Source: Haladaptatus pallidirubidus (lineage in GTDB: Archaea; Halobacteriota; Halobacteria; Halobacteriales; Haladaptataceae). Taken from it: a stretch of 64,000 nucleotides of DNA. Position numbers and translations under genes: made by a program. The first letter of the stretch is position 1. Each line of letters starts with the position of its first letter. Under the pieces are notes generated by a model. That model did no database searches. It was not told the DNA's origin and saw only the letters and a list, made by a program, of their open reading frames with translations. Location: positions 1,364,001 to 1,428,000 of the forward strand of contig NZ_CP085301.1 of the NCBI RefSeq assembly GCF_020700235.1, given 5' to 3'. Below are positions 26,035 to 34,989 of this stretch, piece by piece.

Positions 26035-27969
26035 ATGGTTCACGGCAGTAGAAAGGAGACGCCCCGCGAACGTAGATGGAAAACGCCGCCTCCGCCGTTC
26101 GTCAGCGGGGCGAACGTCACCACAGCCGACCGCAACGCACTTCGCGACGCAGGCTGGCCGACGTGTTGGTCGGGTGCCGCCGAACTACTGGATTGGTGTC
26201 GTCCGTTCGACGCGGTGCTCGATACCGACGGCACGACGCGCTGGTTCCCCGGCGGTCGGTTGAACGCCTCGTACAACTGCATCGACCGCCACGTCGAAGG
26301 CGGTCGCGGCGACGAAGCTGCCATTATTTGGGAAGGGAAACTCGGGGAGACGCGAGCCTACACCTACCGACAGCTCGAAGACGAGGTAAACGCGTTCGCG
26401 GCGGCCCTCCGCGACCTCGGCGTTGGCGAGGACGACGTCGTCACCCTCTACATGCCGATGGTGCCGGAACTTCCCATCGCCATGTTGGCCTGCGCACGCA
26501 TCGGCGCACCGCACAGCGTCGTCTTCGCCGGATTCTCCGCAGATGCGCTCGCCACCCGACTGACTGGCGCGAATTCGGAGTACCTCGTCACCTGCGACGG
26601 CTACTATCGACGTGGTACCGCGCTCCACCTCAAGAGCATGGCCGATAACGCCTGTCTCTCCGTCGAACAGGACGTCGAACAGATAGTCGTCAATCGTCTC
26701 GACGACGGTCGTTCGACCGGCGACCACCACTCCTACGCAGACCTCGTTTCCGACCACGATGGAGCCGAAATCGACCCCGTCGAGCGCGATTCCGACGATT
26801 TACTCTTTCTCATCTACACCTCGGGAACGACCGGGGAACCGACGCTGGTCGGCCACACGACCGGTGGATATCTCGCACACGTCGCGTGGACGAGTTACGC
26901 GGTGTTCGACCTCGGACCGGACGACACGCACTGGTGTTCCGCCGACGTCGGCTGGATCACCGGCCATTCGTACGCCGTCTACGGCCCTCTCGCGCTCGGG
27001 GCAGCGACCGTCCTGTACGAAGGGACGCCCGACCACCCCGAAAAGAACCGTCTCTGGGAGGTTATCGAGCGCAACGAGGTCGATGTCTTTTACACCGCGC
27101 CGACATCCATCCGGGCGTTCATGAAGTGGGGAAGCGAGTATCCGGAGCAACACGACCTCTCCAGCCTTCGACTGCTTGGTACCGTCGGCGAACCCATCGA
27201 CGAAACGGCGTGGCGCTGGTACCGCGAACACGTCGGCGGGGGCGAGTGTCCAATCGTGGACACGTGGTGGCAGACCGAAACCGGCGGCGTCGTTCTTTCG
27301 ACGCTCCCCGGTGCGGACCGAATGCGCCCCGGTGCCGTCGGTCGGGAGCTCCCCGGAATCGATGCGGCAGTCGTCAACGAAGTCGGTGAAGAGGTCGCCC
27401 CCGGTGAATCGGGGCGCTTGGTTCTCACCCGTCCGTGGCCGGGAATGGCCCGGTCGCTCTGCGACGGCTCCGGCTGGGGCGCCCGTCGAACGAGCACCGT
27501 CAGGAATCAGTGGCAGTACGACACCGGCGACAACGCCGTCCGCGACGTGGACGGCTATCTTCACCTTCTCGGCCGGGCCGACGACGTGCTCAACGTTTCG
27601 GGTCGTCGGTTGAGTACGGCGGAAATCGAATCGGCCATCGTCGGTGTCGAAGGCGTCGCGGAAGCCGCCGTCGTCGGCGGGACGGACACGATGAAAGGGT
27701 CGAAAGTCCACGCGTTCGTCAGCCCCGAGTCGAACGTTGCGGGCGACGAGGCGCTTCGAACGCGCGTCCGGTCGGCCGTCGAATCGGCCATCGGGTCGAT
27801 TGCGGCACCCGATTCCGTTACGTTCACGCCGTCCTTACCGAAAACGCGGTCGGGCAAAGTCGTCCGGCGATACCTGAAAGCCATCGCGAACGGAGAGACC
27901 CTCGGCGACACGAGCGCGCTCCGAAATCCGGAGGTCGTCGGCGAACTCGAATCGCTCCTCGACGAGTAG
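26035..27969 (+). CDS. Acetyl-CoA synthetase paralogue, divergent ATP-binding loop
   Basis: This 644-residue AMP-forming acyl-CoA synthetase is colinear with the canonical acs at 30113. Most motifs are kept: WITGHSYAVYGPLALGA, DTWWQTETGG, YDTGDNAVRDVDGYLHLLGR and the C-terminal Lys in LPKTRSGKVVRR. The P-loop reads YTSGTTGEPTLVGHTTGG, where the canonical protein has YTSGTTGQPKGVKHTT, so the P-loop Lys and the following Gly-Val are replaced. The protein may be a weaker or altered synthetase acting on acetate or another short acid. Stretches of DNA identical to the paralogue suggest gene conversion. T-runs upstream (ttttt twice) may belong to a terminator or AT-rich promoter. Confidence 0.8.
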   Translation: MVHGSRKETPRERRWKTPPPPFVSGANVTTADRNALRDAGWPTCWSGAAELLDWCRPFDAVLDTDGTTRWFPGGRLNASYNCIDRHVEGGRGDEAAIIWEGKLGETRAYTYRQLEDEVNAFAAALRDLGVGEDDVVTLYMPMVPELPIAMLACARIGAPHSVVFAGFSADALATRLTGANSEYLVTCDGYYRRGTALHLKSMADNACLSVEQDVEQIVVNRLDDGRSTGDHHSYADLVSDHDGAEIDPVERDSDDLLFLIYTSGTTGEPTLVGHTTGGYLAHVAWTSYAVFDLGPDDTHWCSADVGWITGHSYAVYGPLALGAATVLYEGTPDHPEKNRLWEVIERNEVDVFYTAPTSIRAFMKWGSEYPEQHDLSSLRLLGTVGEPIDETAWRWYREHVGGGECPIVDTWWQTETGGVVLSTLPGADRMRPGAVGRELPGIDAAVVNEVGEEVAPGESGRLVLTRPWPGMARSLCDGSGWGARRTSTVRNQWQYDTGDNAVRDVDGYLHLLGRADDVLNVSGRRLSTAEIESAIVGVEGVAEAAVVGGTDTMKGSKVHAFVSPESNVAGDEALRTRVRSAVESAIGSIAAPDSVTFTPSLPKTRSGKVVRRYLKAIANGETLGDTSALRNPEVVGELESLLDE

Positions 27970-28105
27970 ATTTCACCTTTTCGTGCAAAGACGAAATCGC
28001 GACCACCCGATTTCACGCGGTGATATTCACCTTCATCGAATAGCGAGGCGATAGACCCCCCGCTGCTCCCGAAGATTTATTCGTCTTTCCATAGAAATAC
28101 GAAAT

Positions 28106-29953
28106 ATGCGCGGCGAGGAAACGACGGAACACTTGACGACGACGGAGTACGAGCACCTCCGTCGTGGGACCGAAACCTACCGCGAAGACCTCGTCGTGGC
28201 GCTGGCTGGACGGGTTGGACTCCGACCCTCGGAACTAACTCGAATTTGCCCCGCCGACCTGCGGGAGCGCGAACGCGACGGGAAACGGTTCTATTTCCTC
28301 TCCGTTCCCGACGGAGACGGCGAAACGAGGGAGGCATACGTTCCGCCCGACGTCGCCCACGACCTCCGCAAATTCGCCAAAGCGAACGACGTCTCCCGCC
28401 ACGACCAGTTTATCGCGGTGTCGCCCCGCCGGGTTCAAATGATGGTTAGCGACGTGGCAGACCGGGTTGACGGTCTTCGTGACGTGACTTGCCGCGACCT
28501 TCGAAAATATTTCGCGTGGCGGTGCCTCGTCGAGGAAGAAATCGACCCGCGGGTGGTGCAGACCGTCGGCGGGTGGAAAAGTCTCGAAAGCCTCGCCCCG
28601 TATCTCGACGCGCCGACCACGAACGCAATCATCGACGCCTTCGAAAGTCGAAATCAGCAGTCGAGACGTGACGGCGGTCGATCCGACCGCCGCCACGGTC
28701 ACAGGAGAGACGACGGCTGCGCGGGTTCCCGCCGTCCCGAACTTCTTCGATGCATGAACGAGTTGGGGGAAACGCTCGCGGAGGCGTCCACGACGGAAGA
28801 TGTAGAACGCATCGTTTGCGACCATCTCTCCGGCATCTACCGCGCCGTTTGGATTTGTGATGCGGACGGTTCCTCACGGACGAGCGCCGTGCCCGCGGGA
28901 ATCGATAGCGACGGCGATGTTCCCGGTGTCGTCCTCGATGGTGTCGATGTGTTCGATGAAGAGATACCCGACGTGACGATAGTCGGCGGAGGGCTAACCG
29001 ACGACCCGTCGATCGACGGGTCGTCGGTCAGTAGGTCTGTCGATGCGCCGGTCGGTGGGTCGATTGATAGCCCGCTCATCGGGCCGCTGTCCCGGTGCTC
29101 GTTCGCCGTCGCGCCGCTCCAGTCGAACGAAACCGTCCACGGATTGCTCTGCGTCGCTACTGACTCCTTTCGGCCGACGGATCGGACGCTGCTCGCGGAT
29201 ATCGGCCGACGAGTCGGTCGAACTCTCACGTCGATTGCGCGCAAACGCCTGTTGTTGGCAGATACCGGTGTGGTGCTCTCCCTGCGGAGTACCGACAGCG
29301 ACGTTTTTCTCGTCTCGGCCTCCGAGGAACTCGGCTGTCAGTTCGCGCTCGAAGGGGTGGTACCGACGGCGAACCATTCGTTGCTCTACTTCGTCACGGC
29401 CAGCGGGGCCACCGTCGGCGATGTCCTCGATAGGGTAACCGCCGCGGACGCCGTGCAGGATGCCCGTCTCATCCGCGACTACGAGGACGACGCGCTTTTC
29501 GAGTTCGTCGTTTCCGGCGACTCGCTCGCGACGACTCTCGTCGAACGCGGCGGCACCGTCCGCGAACTGTCGGTCGAATCCGGCGTCCTCGACGTTTCCG
29601 GCGTTTTCTCGGAACACGTCGATATCCGCCGCGTCGTGGAGACCGTAGAAAAGTCGTTTCCGGCGACGGACTTGCGCTCGAAGCGCAAAGTTTCCGAACC
29701 CGCGCGGAGTACGGTCGATGTCCAACGGACGGTACACGACCGGCTGACCGAACGCCAGCAAACGGTTCTCCGGGCCGCCTATCTCGCGGGATACTTCGAG
29801 TGGCCTCGCGGGAGTACCGCCGAGGAGCTTGCGGCCTCGATGGACGTCTCGTCGCCGACGCTCCACAACCACCTCCGAAAAGCCCAGCAAAAGGTGTTCG
29901 ATACGGTGTTCGAGGACGTAGACCGTCAGGAAACCGACGCCAGCGGACACTAA
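28106..29953 (+). CDS. Bat/HTH-10 regulator with integrase-like N-terminal domain
   Basis: This 615-residue regulator has four parts. Residues 1-175 resemble the catalytic half of tyrosine recombinases (ALAGRVGLRPSELTRI, DVTCRDLRKYFAWRC, VQTVGGWKSLESLAPYL). The Arg residues and final Tyr remain, but the catalytic His positions are Cys and Gly, so it is probably a DNA- or protein-binding relic. A GAF-like domain follows (about 210-350), then the bacterio-opsin-activator domain (about 360-535), then an HTH-10 (LTERQQTVLRAAYLAGYFEW and LAASMDVSSPTLHNHLRKAQ). It sits between two acetyl-CoA synthetase genes on the same strand, so control of acetate assimilation is a reasonable inference. TATA-like attta lies before the ATG. 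Confidence 0.8.
   Translation: MRGEETTEHLTTTEYEHLRRGTETYREDLVVALAGRVGLRPSELTRICPADLRERERDGKRFYFLSVPDGDGETREAYVPPDVAHDLRKFAKANDVSRHDQFIAVSPRRVQMMVSDVADRVDGLRDVTCRDLRKYFAWRCLVEEEIDPRVVQTVGGWKSLESLAPYLDAPTTNAIIDAFESRNQQSRRDGGRSDRRHGHRRDDGCAGSRRPELLRCMNELGETLAEASTTEDVERIVCDHLSGIYRAVWICDADGSSRTSAVPAGIDSDGDVPGVVLDGVDVFDEEIPDVTIVGGGLTDDPSIDGSSVSRSVDAPVGGSIDSPLIGPLSRCSFAVAPLQSNETVHGLLCVATDSFRPTDRTLLADIGRRVGRTLTSIARKRLLLADTGVVLSLRSTDSDVFLVSASEELGCQFALEGVVPTANHSLLYFVTASGATVGDVLDRVTAADAVQDARLIRDYEDDALFEFVVSGDSLATTLVERGGTVRELSVESGVLDVSGVFSEHVDIRRVVETVEKSFPATDLRSKRKVSEPARSTVDVQRTVHDRLTERQQTVLRAAYLAGYFEWPRGSTAEELAASMDVSSPTLHNHLRKAQQKVFDTVFEDVDRQETDASGH
28997..29028. repeat. 32-base perfect palindrome inside the regulator gene
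   Basis: The half-site accgacgacccgtcga (28997-29012) is followed directly by its exact reverse complement (29013-29028), with no spacer. It codes for a Ser/Asp-rich segment between GAF strands, a part with low constraint. As RNA it would form a 16-base-pair stem with almost no loop; as DNA it is a strong dyad. It could be a binding site, a replication-slippage product or chance in a low-complexity linker. Confidence 0.7.
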
Positions 29954-30077
29954 CTGTTTAATTCCGTCCGCGCGCTGGTGTCGGAGGAACATTTCCTCGC
30001 CGGTTGCGAATTCTTGTACACCCCAAGGAACGCCTCTGTGTTGGAAAATCGACCGTTTTGTATAGTTAGCTCCACCA

Positions 30078-30086
30078 CTTATATAA
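30078..30086 (+). promoter_or_regulatory. Candidate TATA box of the acs operon
   Basis: The sequence cttatataa ends about 27 bases before the ATG at 30113, the spacing of a haloarchaeal TATA box for a leaderless or nearly leaderless transcript. Few other AT-rich elements are seen in the 159-base spacer after the regulator, so this is the most likely promoter of acs and the symporter genes behind it. Confidence 0.55.
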
Positions 30087-30112
30087 TATCGTGAGTCTTG
30101 TGAACCTGGCCC

Positions 30113-32104
30113 ATGACGGAAGATAACGATGTCGAACTCGAAGCGCGTCTCGAAAACCGAGAGCGGTTCGAACCCCCTCAGTCGTTCGTTGCGCAGGCGA
30201 ACCTCGTGGACGACACCATCTACGATGAGTTCGAGCGGAACTGGCCGGAGTGTTGGAAACAAGCGGCCGATTTGCTCGATTGGGAAAACGAGTACGAAAC
30301 GGTTCTCGATGATTCGGATCCACCGTTTTACGAGTGGTTCACGGGCGGTTCGCTGAACGCGTCGGCGAACTGCCTCGACCGCCATCTCGACGACCGGGGC
30401 GACGAGGTCGCAATCGAGTGGGTTGGGGAACCCACCGACGAGGACGACCGGGCGTACACCTACGAAGCTCTCCACCGCGAGGTCAACGAGTTCGCGGCGG
30501 CCCTCCGCGAGCAGGGTGTCAAGGAGGACGACGTCGTCACCCTCTACATGCCGATGGTGCCGGAACTTCCCATCGCGATGCTAGCGTGTGCGCGCATCGG
30601 CGCACCGCACAGCGTCGTCTTCGCCGGATTCTCCGCTGACGCGCTCGCCACCCGTATGAACAGCGCGGACTCCGAACATCTCGTCACCTGTGATGGCTAC
30701 TACCGCCGGGGCGACCCGCTTCAGCACAAAGAGAAGGCCGACGAGGGGCTCTCGGGGGTAGACCACGACGTAGAGAGCGTCGTCGTGGTAGACCGACTTG
30801 GCGATGAGTACGACCACCCGATGGAGAACGGGGAGTTGGATTACGCCGACCTCGTGGCCGAGCAGGAAGGTGCGGAGGTCGAACCGGTGTCGCGGGACGC
30901 CGAGGATATGCTCTTTTTGATGTACACGTCCGGAACGACCGGACAACCCAAGGGCGTCAAACACACTACGGCGGGCTACCTGTCCTATGCGGCGTGGACG
31001 ACGCAGTCGGTGCTGGACGTCAAGCCGGAGGACACGTACTGGTGTTCGGCCGATATCGGCTGGATTACGGGCCATTCCTACATCGTCTATGGCCCGCTCG
31101 CGCTGGGAACGACGAGTGTGATGTACGAGGGGACGCCGGATTATCCCGACCGCGACCGCCTTTGGGAAATCGTCGAAGAATACGCGGTAGACCAACTGTA
31201 CACCGCGCCGACGGCGATTCGCGCGTTCATGAAGTGGGGGAGTCGATATCCGGAGCGACACGATCTCTCCTCACTCCGATTGCTCGGGACGGTCGGCGAA
31301 CCCATCAACCCGCGCGCGTGGAAGTGGTACTATAAACACATCGGGCAGGAAGAGTGTCCAATCGTGGATACGTGGTGGCAGACCGAAACCGGCGGCATGA
31401 TGGTCACCACCCTACCCGGAATCGGGACGATGAAGCCCGGCAGTGCTGGCCCACCACTCCCCGGCATCGACATTCGGGTTGTCGATACGCGCGGCGAGGA
31501 AGTCGAACCCGGAAAGGCCGGATACCTCACCGTCGACAAGCCGTGGCCGGGGATGCTGAGAACGCTCTACAACAACGACGAGCGCTTCGTCGCAGAGTAC
31601 TGGGCCGAATACTCGGACACCGAGAGCGACGACCCGGACGACTGGGTGTACTTCCCCGAAGACGGTGCAAAGCTCGACGAGGACGGCTACATCACCGTCC
31701 TCGGACGTGTAGACGACGTGCTCAACGTTTCGGGCCATCGCCTCGGAACGATGGAAATCGAATCGGCCATCGTCGGTGTCGAAGGCGTCGCCGAGTCCGC
31801 AGTCGTCGGTGGTCACCACGATATCAAAGGTGAAGCAGTGTACGCCTACGTCATCACCGAGGAGGATTCCGAGGGAGACGAAGACCTGCACGACCGAATC
31901 GTCGAAGGCGTCGAGGACGCTATCGGTCCGATTGCGCGCCCCGAAGAAATCGTGTTCACGCCGGAACTGCCGAAGACGCGCTCCGGGAAAATCATGCGTC
32001 GGTTATTGGAGGATATCGCCAACGACGAGGAGTTGGGCGACACTTCGACCCTGCGCAATCCGGAGGTCGTTGAGGATATCGCTCAAACGGTCGGAGACGC
32101 CTGA
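30113..32104 (+). CDS. acs: Acetyl-CoA synthetase, AMP-forming
   Basis: This 663-residue enzyme activates acetate to acetyl-CoA through acetyl-AMP. All family motifs are present: P-loop YTSGTTGQPKGVKHTTAG, WITGHSYIVYGPLALG, DTWWQTETGGMM, the hinge and ribose-binding region DEDGYITVLGRVDDVLNVSG, and the acetylatable catalytic Lys in LPKTRSGKIMRR. Length is typical. It is followed 47 bases later by the two-part sodium:solute symporter, which would bring in acetate. The divergent paralogue lies 2.1 kb upstream with the Bat regulator in between. Confidence 0.95.
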   Translation: MTEDNDVELEARLENRERFEPPQSFVAQANLVDDTIYDEFERNWPECWKQAADLLDWENEYETVLDDSDPPFYEWFTGGSLNASANCLDRHLDDRGDEVAIEWVGEPTDEDDRAYTYEALHREVNEFAAALREQGVKEDDVVTLYMPMVPELPIAMLACARIGAPHSVVFAGFSADALATRMNSADSEHLVTCDGYYRRGDPLQHKEKADEGLSGVDHDVESVVVVDRLGDEYDHPMENGELDYADLVAEQEGAEVEPVSRDAEDMLFLMYTSGTTGQPKGVKHTTAGYLSYAAWTTQSVLDVKPEDTYWCSADIGWITGHSYIVYGPLALGTTSVMYEGTPDYPDRDRLWEIVEEYAVDQLYTAPTAIRAFMKWGSRYPERHDLSSLRLLGTVGEPINPRAWKWYYKHIGQEECPIVDTWWQTETGGMMVTTLPGIGTMKPGSAGPPLPGIDIRVVDTRGEEVEPGKAGYLTVDKPWPGMLRTLYNNDERFVAEYWAEYSDTESDDPDDWVYFPEDGAKLDEDGYITVLGRVDDVLNVSGHRLGTMEIESAIVGVEGVAESAVVGGHHDIKGEAVYAYVITEEDSEGDEDLHDRIVEGVEDAIGPIARPEEIVFTPELPKTRSGKIMRRLLEDIANDEELGDTSTLRNPEVVEDIAQTVGDA

Positions 32105-32151
32105 ACGCCGCTCGAATCGGGACGACCACAACTCATCGAAATTAGTCAACA

Positions 32152-32580
32152 ATGACAGACAATAACGCACAATCAGACGGAACAGCTCCCGACATCGAGA
32201 CGGACGGCGGCGTCCAGACCGGTCGGCGGAACGTCAACTATCTCGATGCGCAAATCAACATCTTCAAACCGGCGACTCCGTTCATGCGCGACCACCTCAA
32301 AATCGTCTGGACGATGTTCGTCGCGTGGGCCGTCATCGTTTTCGGGCCGGTAACGGCGACGTTTCTCGCACCCGACGTCATGACGAGCATCACCGTCCTT
32401 GGCTTCCCACTGCACTATCTTCTGACCGCGATGGGCGCGCCGAGTGGTGCCCTCATCCTCTCGTTCATCTACGCGCGCAAGCGAGACCAACTGGACGAGA
32501 AGTACGGCATCGACCACTCCACCAAACAAGCCGCGCCGGATACCGACACCGTGGCACCTGACGGAGGCGTCGAGCAATGA
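32152..32580 (+). CDS. DUF4212 small subunit of sodium:solute symporter
   Basis: This 142-residue protein has a polar N-terminus, then VNYLDAQINIFKPATPFMRD, and two hydrophobic segments at about 60-85 and 88-112, before RKRDQLDEKYGID. This arrangement is DUF4212, a small membrane partner that always precedes a large SSS-family symporter. Its stop overlaps the ATG of that symporter by four bases (ATGA), supporting a two-component carrier made in equal amounts. Its exact function is unknown. Confidence 0.9.
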   Translation: MTDNNAQSDGTAPDIETDGGVQTGRRNVNYLDAQINIFKPATPFMRDHLKIVWTMFVAWAVIVFGPVTATFLAPDVMTSITVLGFPLHYLLTAMGAPSGALILSFIYARKRDQLDEKYGIDHSTKQAAPDTDTVAPDGGVEQ

Positions 32581-34220
32581 TTCTCACGCCCCTTCAACTG
32601 CTGCCGGACGCGCTCAACGCTTCGTTCAAAATTATTCCGGCTGCTATCGTTTCGGCAATGCTGTTGCTCTTTTTGGGCATCGGATACGCGTTCCGCGTGG
32701 CCGATACAGAGGACCTGTGGGTCGCCGGTCGTTCGATCGGTAACGTCGAAAACGGGATGGCAATCGGCTCCAACTGGATGTCGGCGGCATCGTACCTCGG
32801 CATGGCAGCGCTCATCGCGCTGTCTGGCTACTACGGACTCGCATTCGTGGTCGGCTGGTCGACCGGCTACTTCGTCCTGCTCATCTTCATGGCCGCGCAG
32901 ATGCGCCGGTTCGGAAAGTACACCGCGCCCGACTTCGTCGGCGACCGGTTTAATTCGGACACCGCGCGAGCAATCGGCGCACTGACAACGATTCTCATCG
33001 GGTTCGTCTACTCGGTCGGACAGGCACGCGGCATGGGACTGGTCGGCATCTACGTGTTCGGCGGCGACTACGCAACCATGGTGATTCTCATGATGGGAAT
33101 CACCGTCGGCTACCTCGCGCTGTCGGGGATGCTCGGCGCGACGAAAAACATGGCCGTCCAATACGTCATCCTCATCGTGGCGTTTCTGGCGGGCTTGTAC
33201 GCCGTCGGCTACACTCAGGGCTATTCGACCTTCCTGCCGCAAATCGAGTACGGCGCGCTGTTGGGGTCGCTCAACGCCGAGTTCACCGAACCGTTCAGCG
33301 GAACCAGCTACTTCCTGTGGATCGCGACGGCGTTCTCGCTCATCGTCGGCACCTGCGGGCTTCCGCACGTGTTAGTTCGATTCTACACGGTCGAGAGTGA
33401 GCGAACCGCCCGCTGGTCGACCGTCTGGGGTCTGTTTTTCATCTGCTTGCTGTACCTGAGCGCCCCCGCGTTCGCGGCGTTCGGAACCGATTTGTACGCA
33501 AACGAGGTCGGTCCCGTGTACGGAGCCAACGGAATGAGCGGCGCGGAAGGTGACGTTATCGTCGTCCTCGCGTCGCAACTCGCGAATCTCCCGACGTGGT
33601 TCGTGGGCCTCGTCGCGGCGGGCGGTATCGCCGCGGCAATCGCGACGACCGCGGGACTGTTCATCGCCGCCTCGTCGGCCGCAGCGCACGACATCTACAC
33701 GAACATCATCAATCCCGACGCGACACAGCGCCAACAGCTGCTCATCGGTCGCACCACCATCATCGTGCTGGGTGCCATCGTGACGGTTACCGCACTCGAC
33801 CCGCCGGCGTTGGTCGGCGAACTCGTCGCGCTCGCCTTCTCGCTGGCCGGACTCGTGCTGTTCCCGATGTTCTTCCTCGGCTTGTGGTGGGAGAACGCCA
33901 ACCGACAGGGTGCCCTCGCCGGGATGACGACTGGACTCCTCATCTGGACCGCCGCGGTGTTCAACGAACTCATCCTCGCCACCGAATCCGGGCCACTCGT
34001 GCCTGCCTATGCCGAGGTGTTCCCCGCAGTCGGGGCCGCACTCGTCGGAACGCCCATCGTGTTCGCCGTCACCATCGGCGTCTCGATGGCGACCAGCGAA
34101 CCGCCGGAACGCATCAAACGAATCGTTCGGCAGTGCCACAGCCCTGAACCGATGGGGCAACAGCAGAGCGCAGAGGACATCGTCGATGCGAAGGGCGGAC
34201 ACCGCCCGGCGGACGATTGA
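32577..34220 (+). CDS. Sodium:solute symporter, acetate-type (VC_2705/ActP-like)
   Basis: This 547-residue membrane carrier has about 13 transmembrane segments. SSS-family features include DLWVAGRSIGNVENGMAIGS, NWMSAASYLGMAALIAL, a TAPDFVGDRF loop and LPHVLVRFYTV. Long insertions or cytoplasmic domains are absent except for a short C-terminal tail ending in a Gln-rich stretch. DUF4212-partnered members of this group are annotated as cation:acetate symporters. Placement directly after acs makes acetate or a related short monocarboxylate the best substrate. The direct experimental substrate is not known from sequence. Confidence 0.85.
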   Translation: MILTPLQLLPDALNASFKIIPAAIVSAMLLLFLGIGYAFRVADTEDLWVAGRSIGNVENGMAIGSNWMSAASYLGMAALIALSGYYGLAFVVGWSTGYFVLLIFMAAQMRRFGKYTAPDFVGDRFNSDTARAIGALTTILIGFVYSVGQARGMGLVGIYVFGGDYATMVILMMGITVGYLALSGMLGATKNMAVQYVILIVAFLAGLYAVGYTQGYSTFLPQIEYGALLGSLNAEFTEPFSGTSYFLWIATAFSLIVGTCGLPHVLVRFYTVESERTARWSTVWGLFFICLLYLSAPAFAAFGTDLYANEVGPVYGANGMSGAEGDVIVVLASQLANLPTWFVGLVAAGGIAAAIATTAGLFIAASSAAAHDIYTNIINPDATQRQQLLIGRTTIIVLGAIVTVTALDPPALVGELVALAFSLAGLVLFPMFFLGLWWENANRQGALAGMTTGLLIWTAAVFNELILATESGPLVPAYAEVFPAVGAALVGTPIVFAVTIGVSMATSEPPERIKRIVRQCHSPEPMGQQQSAEDIVDAKGGHRPADD

Positions 34221-34248
34221 CCACCAACGAATCCCAAACTATCAACCA

Positions 34249-34722
34249 ATGTACGAACGCATCCTCATTCCCACGGACGGGAGCAAAACTGCGGAACTGG
34301 CGGTCGAATCGGCGCTCGAGATTGCCGAAAAGTTCGATACCGACGTTTACACGCTCTACGTCGTCGATACCGACGCCATGGACGTGAGCCTCGGCACTGA
34401 GCAAATCGACCGCATTCGAGCCGGTCGGTTCGGCGAAATGGACGACCTCGAAGACCGAGCGGGAGAGGCAACTCGGTACGTCGTCGAGCAGGGTCGACGC
34501 CGAAATATCTCCGTCGAAGAGCATTTCCGCGCCGGACAACCCCATCGAGTTATCGCCGACTTCGCCGACGATTACGACATCGACCTCATCGTGATGGGAA
34601 GCCACGGTCGGAGCGGCGTCCGACGGATGCTCCTCGGAAGCGTCACCGAGCGCGTCCTCCGCTCGACCCATCGGTCGGTGTTGGTCGTGGACGAACGGGA
34701 AAAAGTGGAGGAAGGTGAGTAA
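34249..34722 (+). CDS. Universal stress protein (UspA family)
   Basis: This 157-residue protein begins MYERILIPTDGSKTAELAV and contains the ATP-binding signature IVMGSHGRSGVRRMLLGS followed by SVTERVLRSTHRSVLVVD. These are the nucleotide-binding Usp landmarks (G-2x-G-9x-G-S/T). It starts 28 bases after the symporter and its stop overlaps the next GTG, so it belongs to the acetate operon. Usp proteins with carriers are often taken to modulate transport or energy state; here that is inference. The start ATG 34249 is clear because the long upstream frame is a shadow of the symporter. Confidence 0.9.
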   Translation: MYERILIPTDGSKTAELAVESALEIAEKFDTDVYTLYVVDTDAMDVSLGTEQIDRIRAGRFGEMDDLEDRAGEATRYVVEQGRRRNISVEEHFRAGQPHRVIADFADDYDIDLIVMGSHGRSGVRRMLLGSVTERVLRSTHRSVLVVDEREKVEEGE

Positions 34723-34942
34723 CGTGCAGTTCGCCGGAACCGTCCTCGACCACGTCAAAGAACACCGGTCGGGTATGGTCGCGGATCTCGCCTTTGCCGT
34801 GATTTGGGTCGCGGTCGTCACCGCCCTGTTCGACGTGCTTCAGGGGCCAACCTGGGCGTACCACCTGACACTGTTCGCCGGCGTCGTCGGTTACTTCGCC
34901 TTCTTCATGTCGCTGGAGTCCGCGCTCGACGCCGAATCGTAG
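34715..34942 (+). CDS. Small two-TM membrane protein
   Basis: This 75-residue protein starts at GTG 34715, overlapping the UspA stop by eight bases. It has two hydrophobic segments, VADLAFAVIWVAVVTALF and TLFAGVVGYFAFFMSLE, joined by a short loop with WAYH, and an N-terminal amphipathic stretch. It is the last gene of the acetate operon. Small membrane proteins at this place are common near haloarchaeal symporters, but no function is established. I do not recognise a named family. Confidence 0.65.
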   Translation: MSNVQFAGTVLDHVKEHRSGMVADLAFAVIWVAVVTALFDVLQGPTWAYHLTLFAGVVGYFAFFMSLESALDAES

Positions 34943-34989
34943 CCTGCGGTCGGTATCTCTTCGGTTGCTATTCTCTCGGTCAATACCTA

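Noticed and set aside
28994-30475. Minus-strand open frame of 493 codons across the regulator and acs
   Set aside because: It overlaps the C-terminal HTH of the regulator, a promoter and the start of acs, all on the other strand, so it is a shadow frame.
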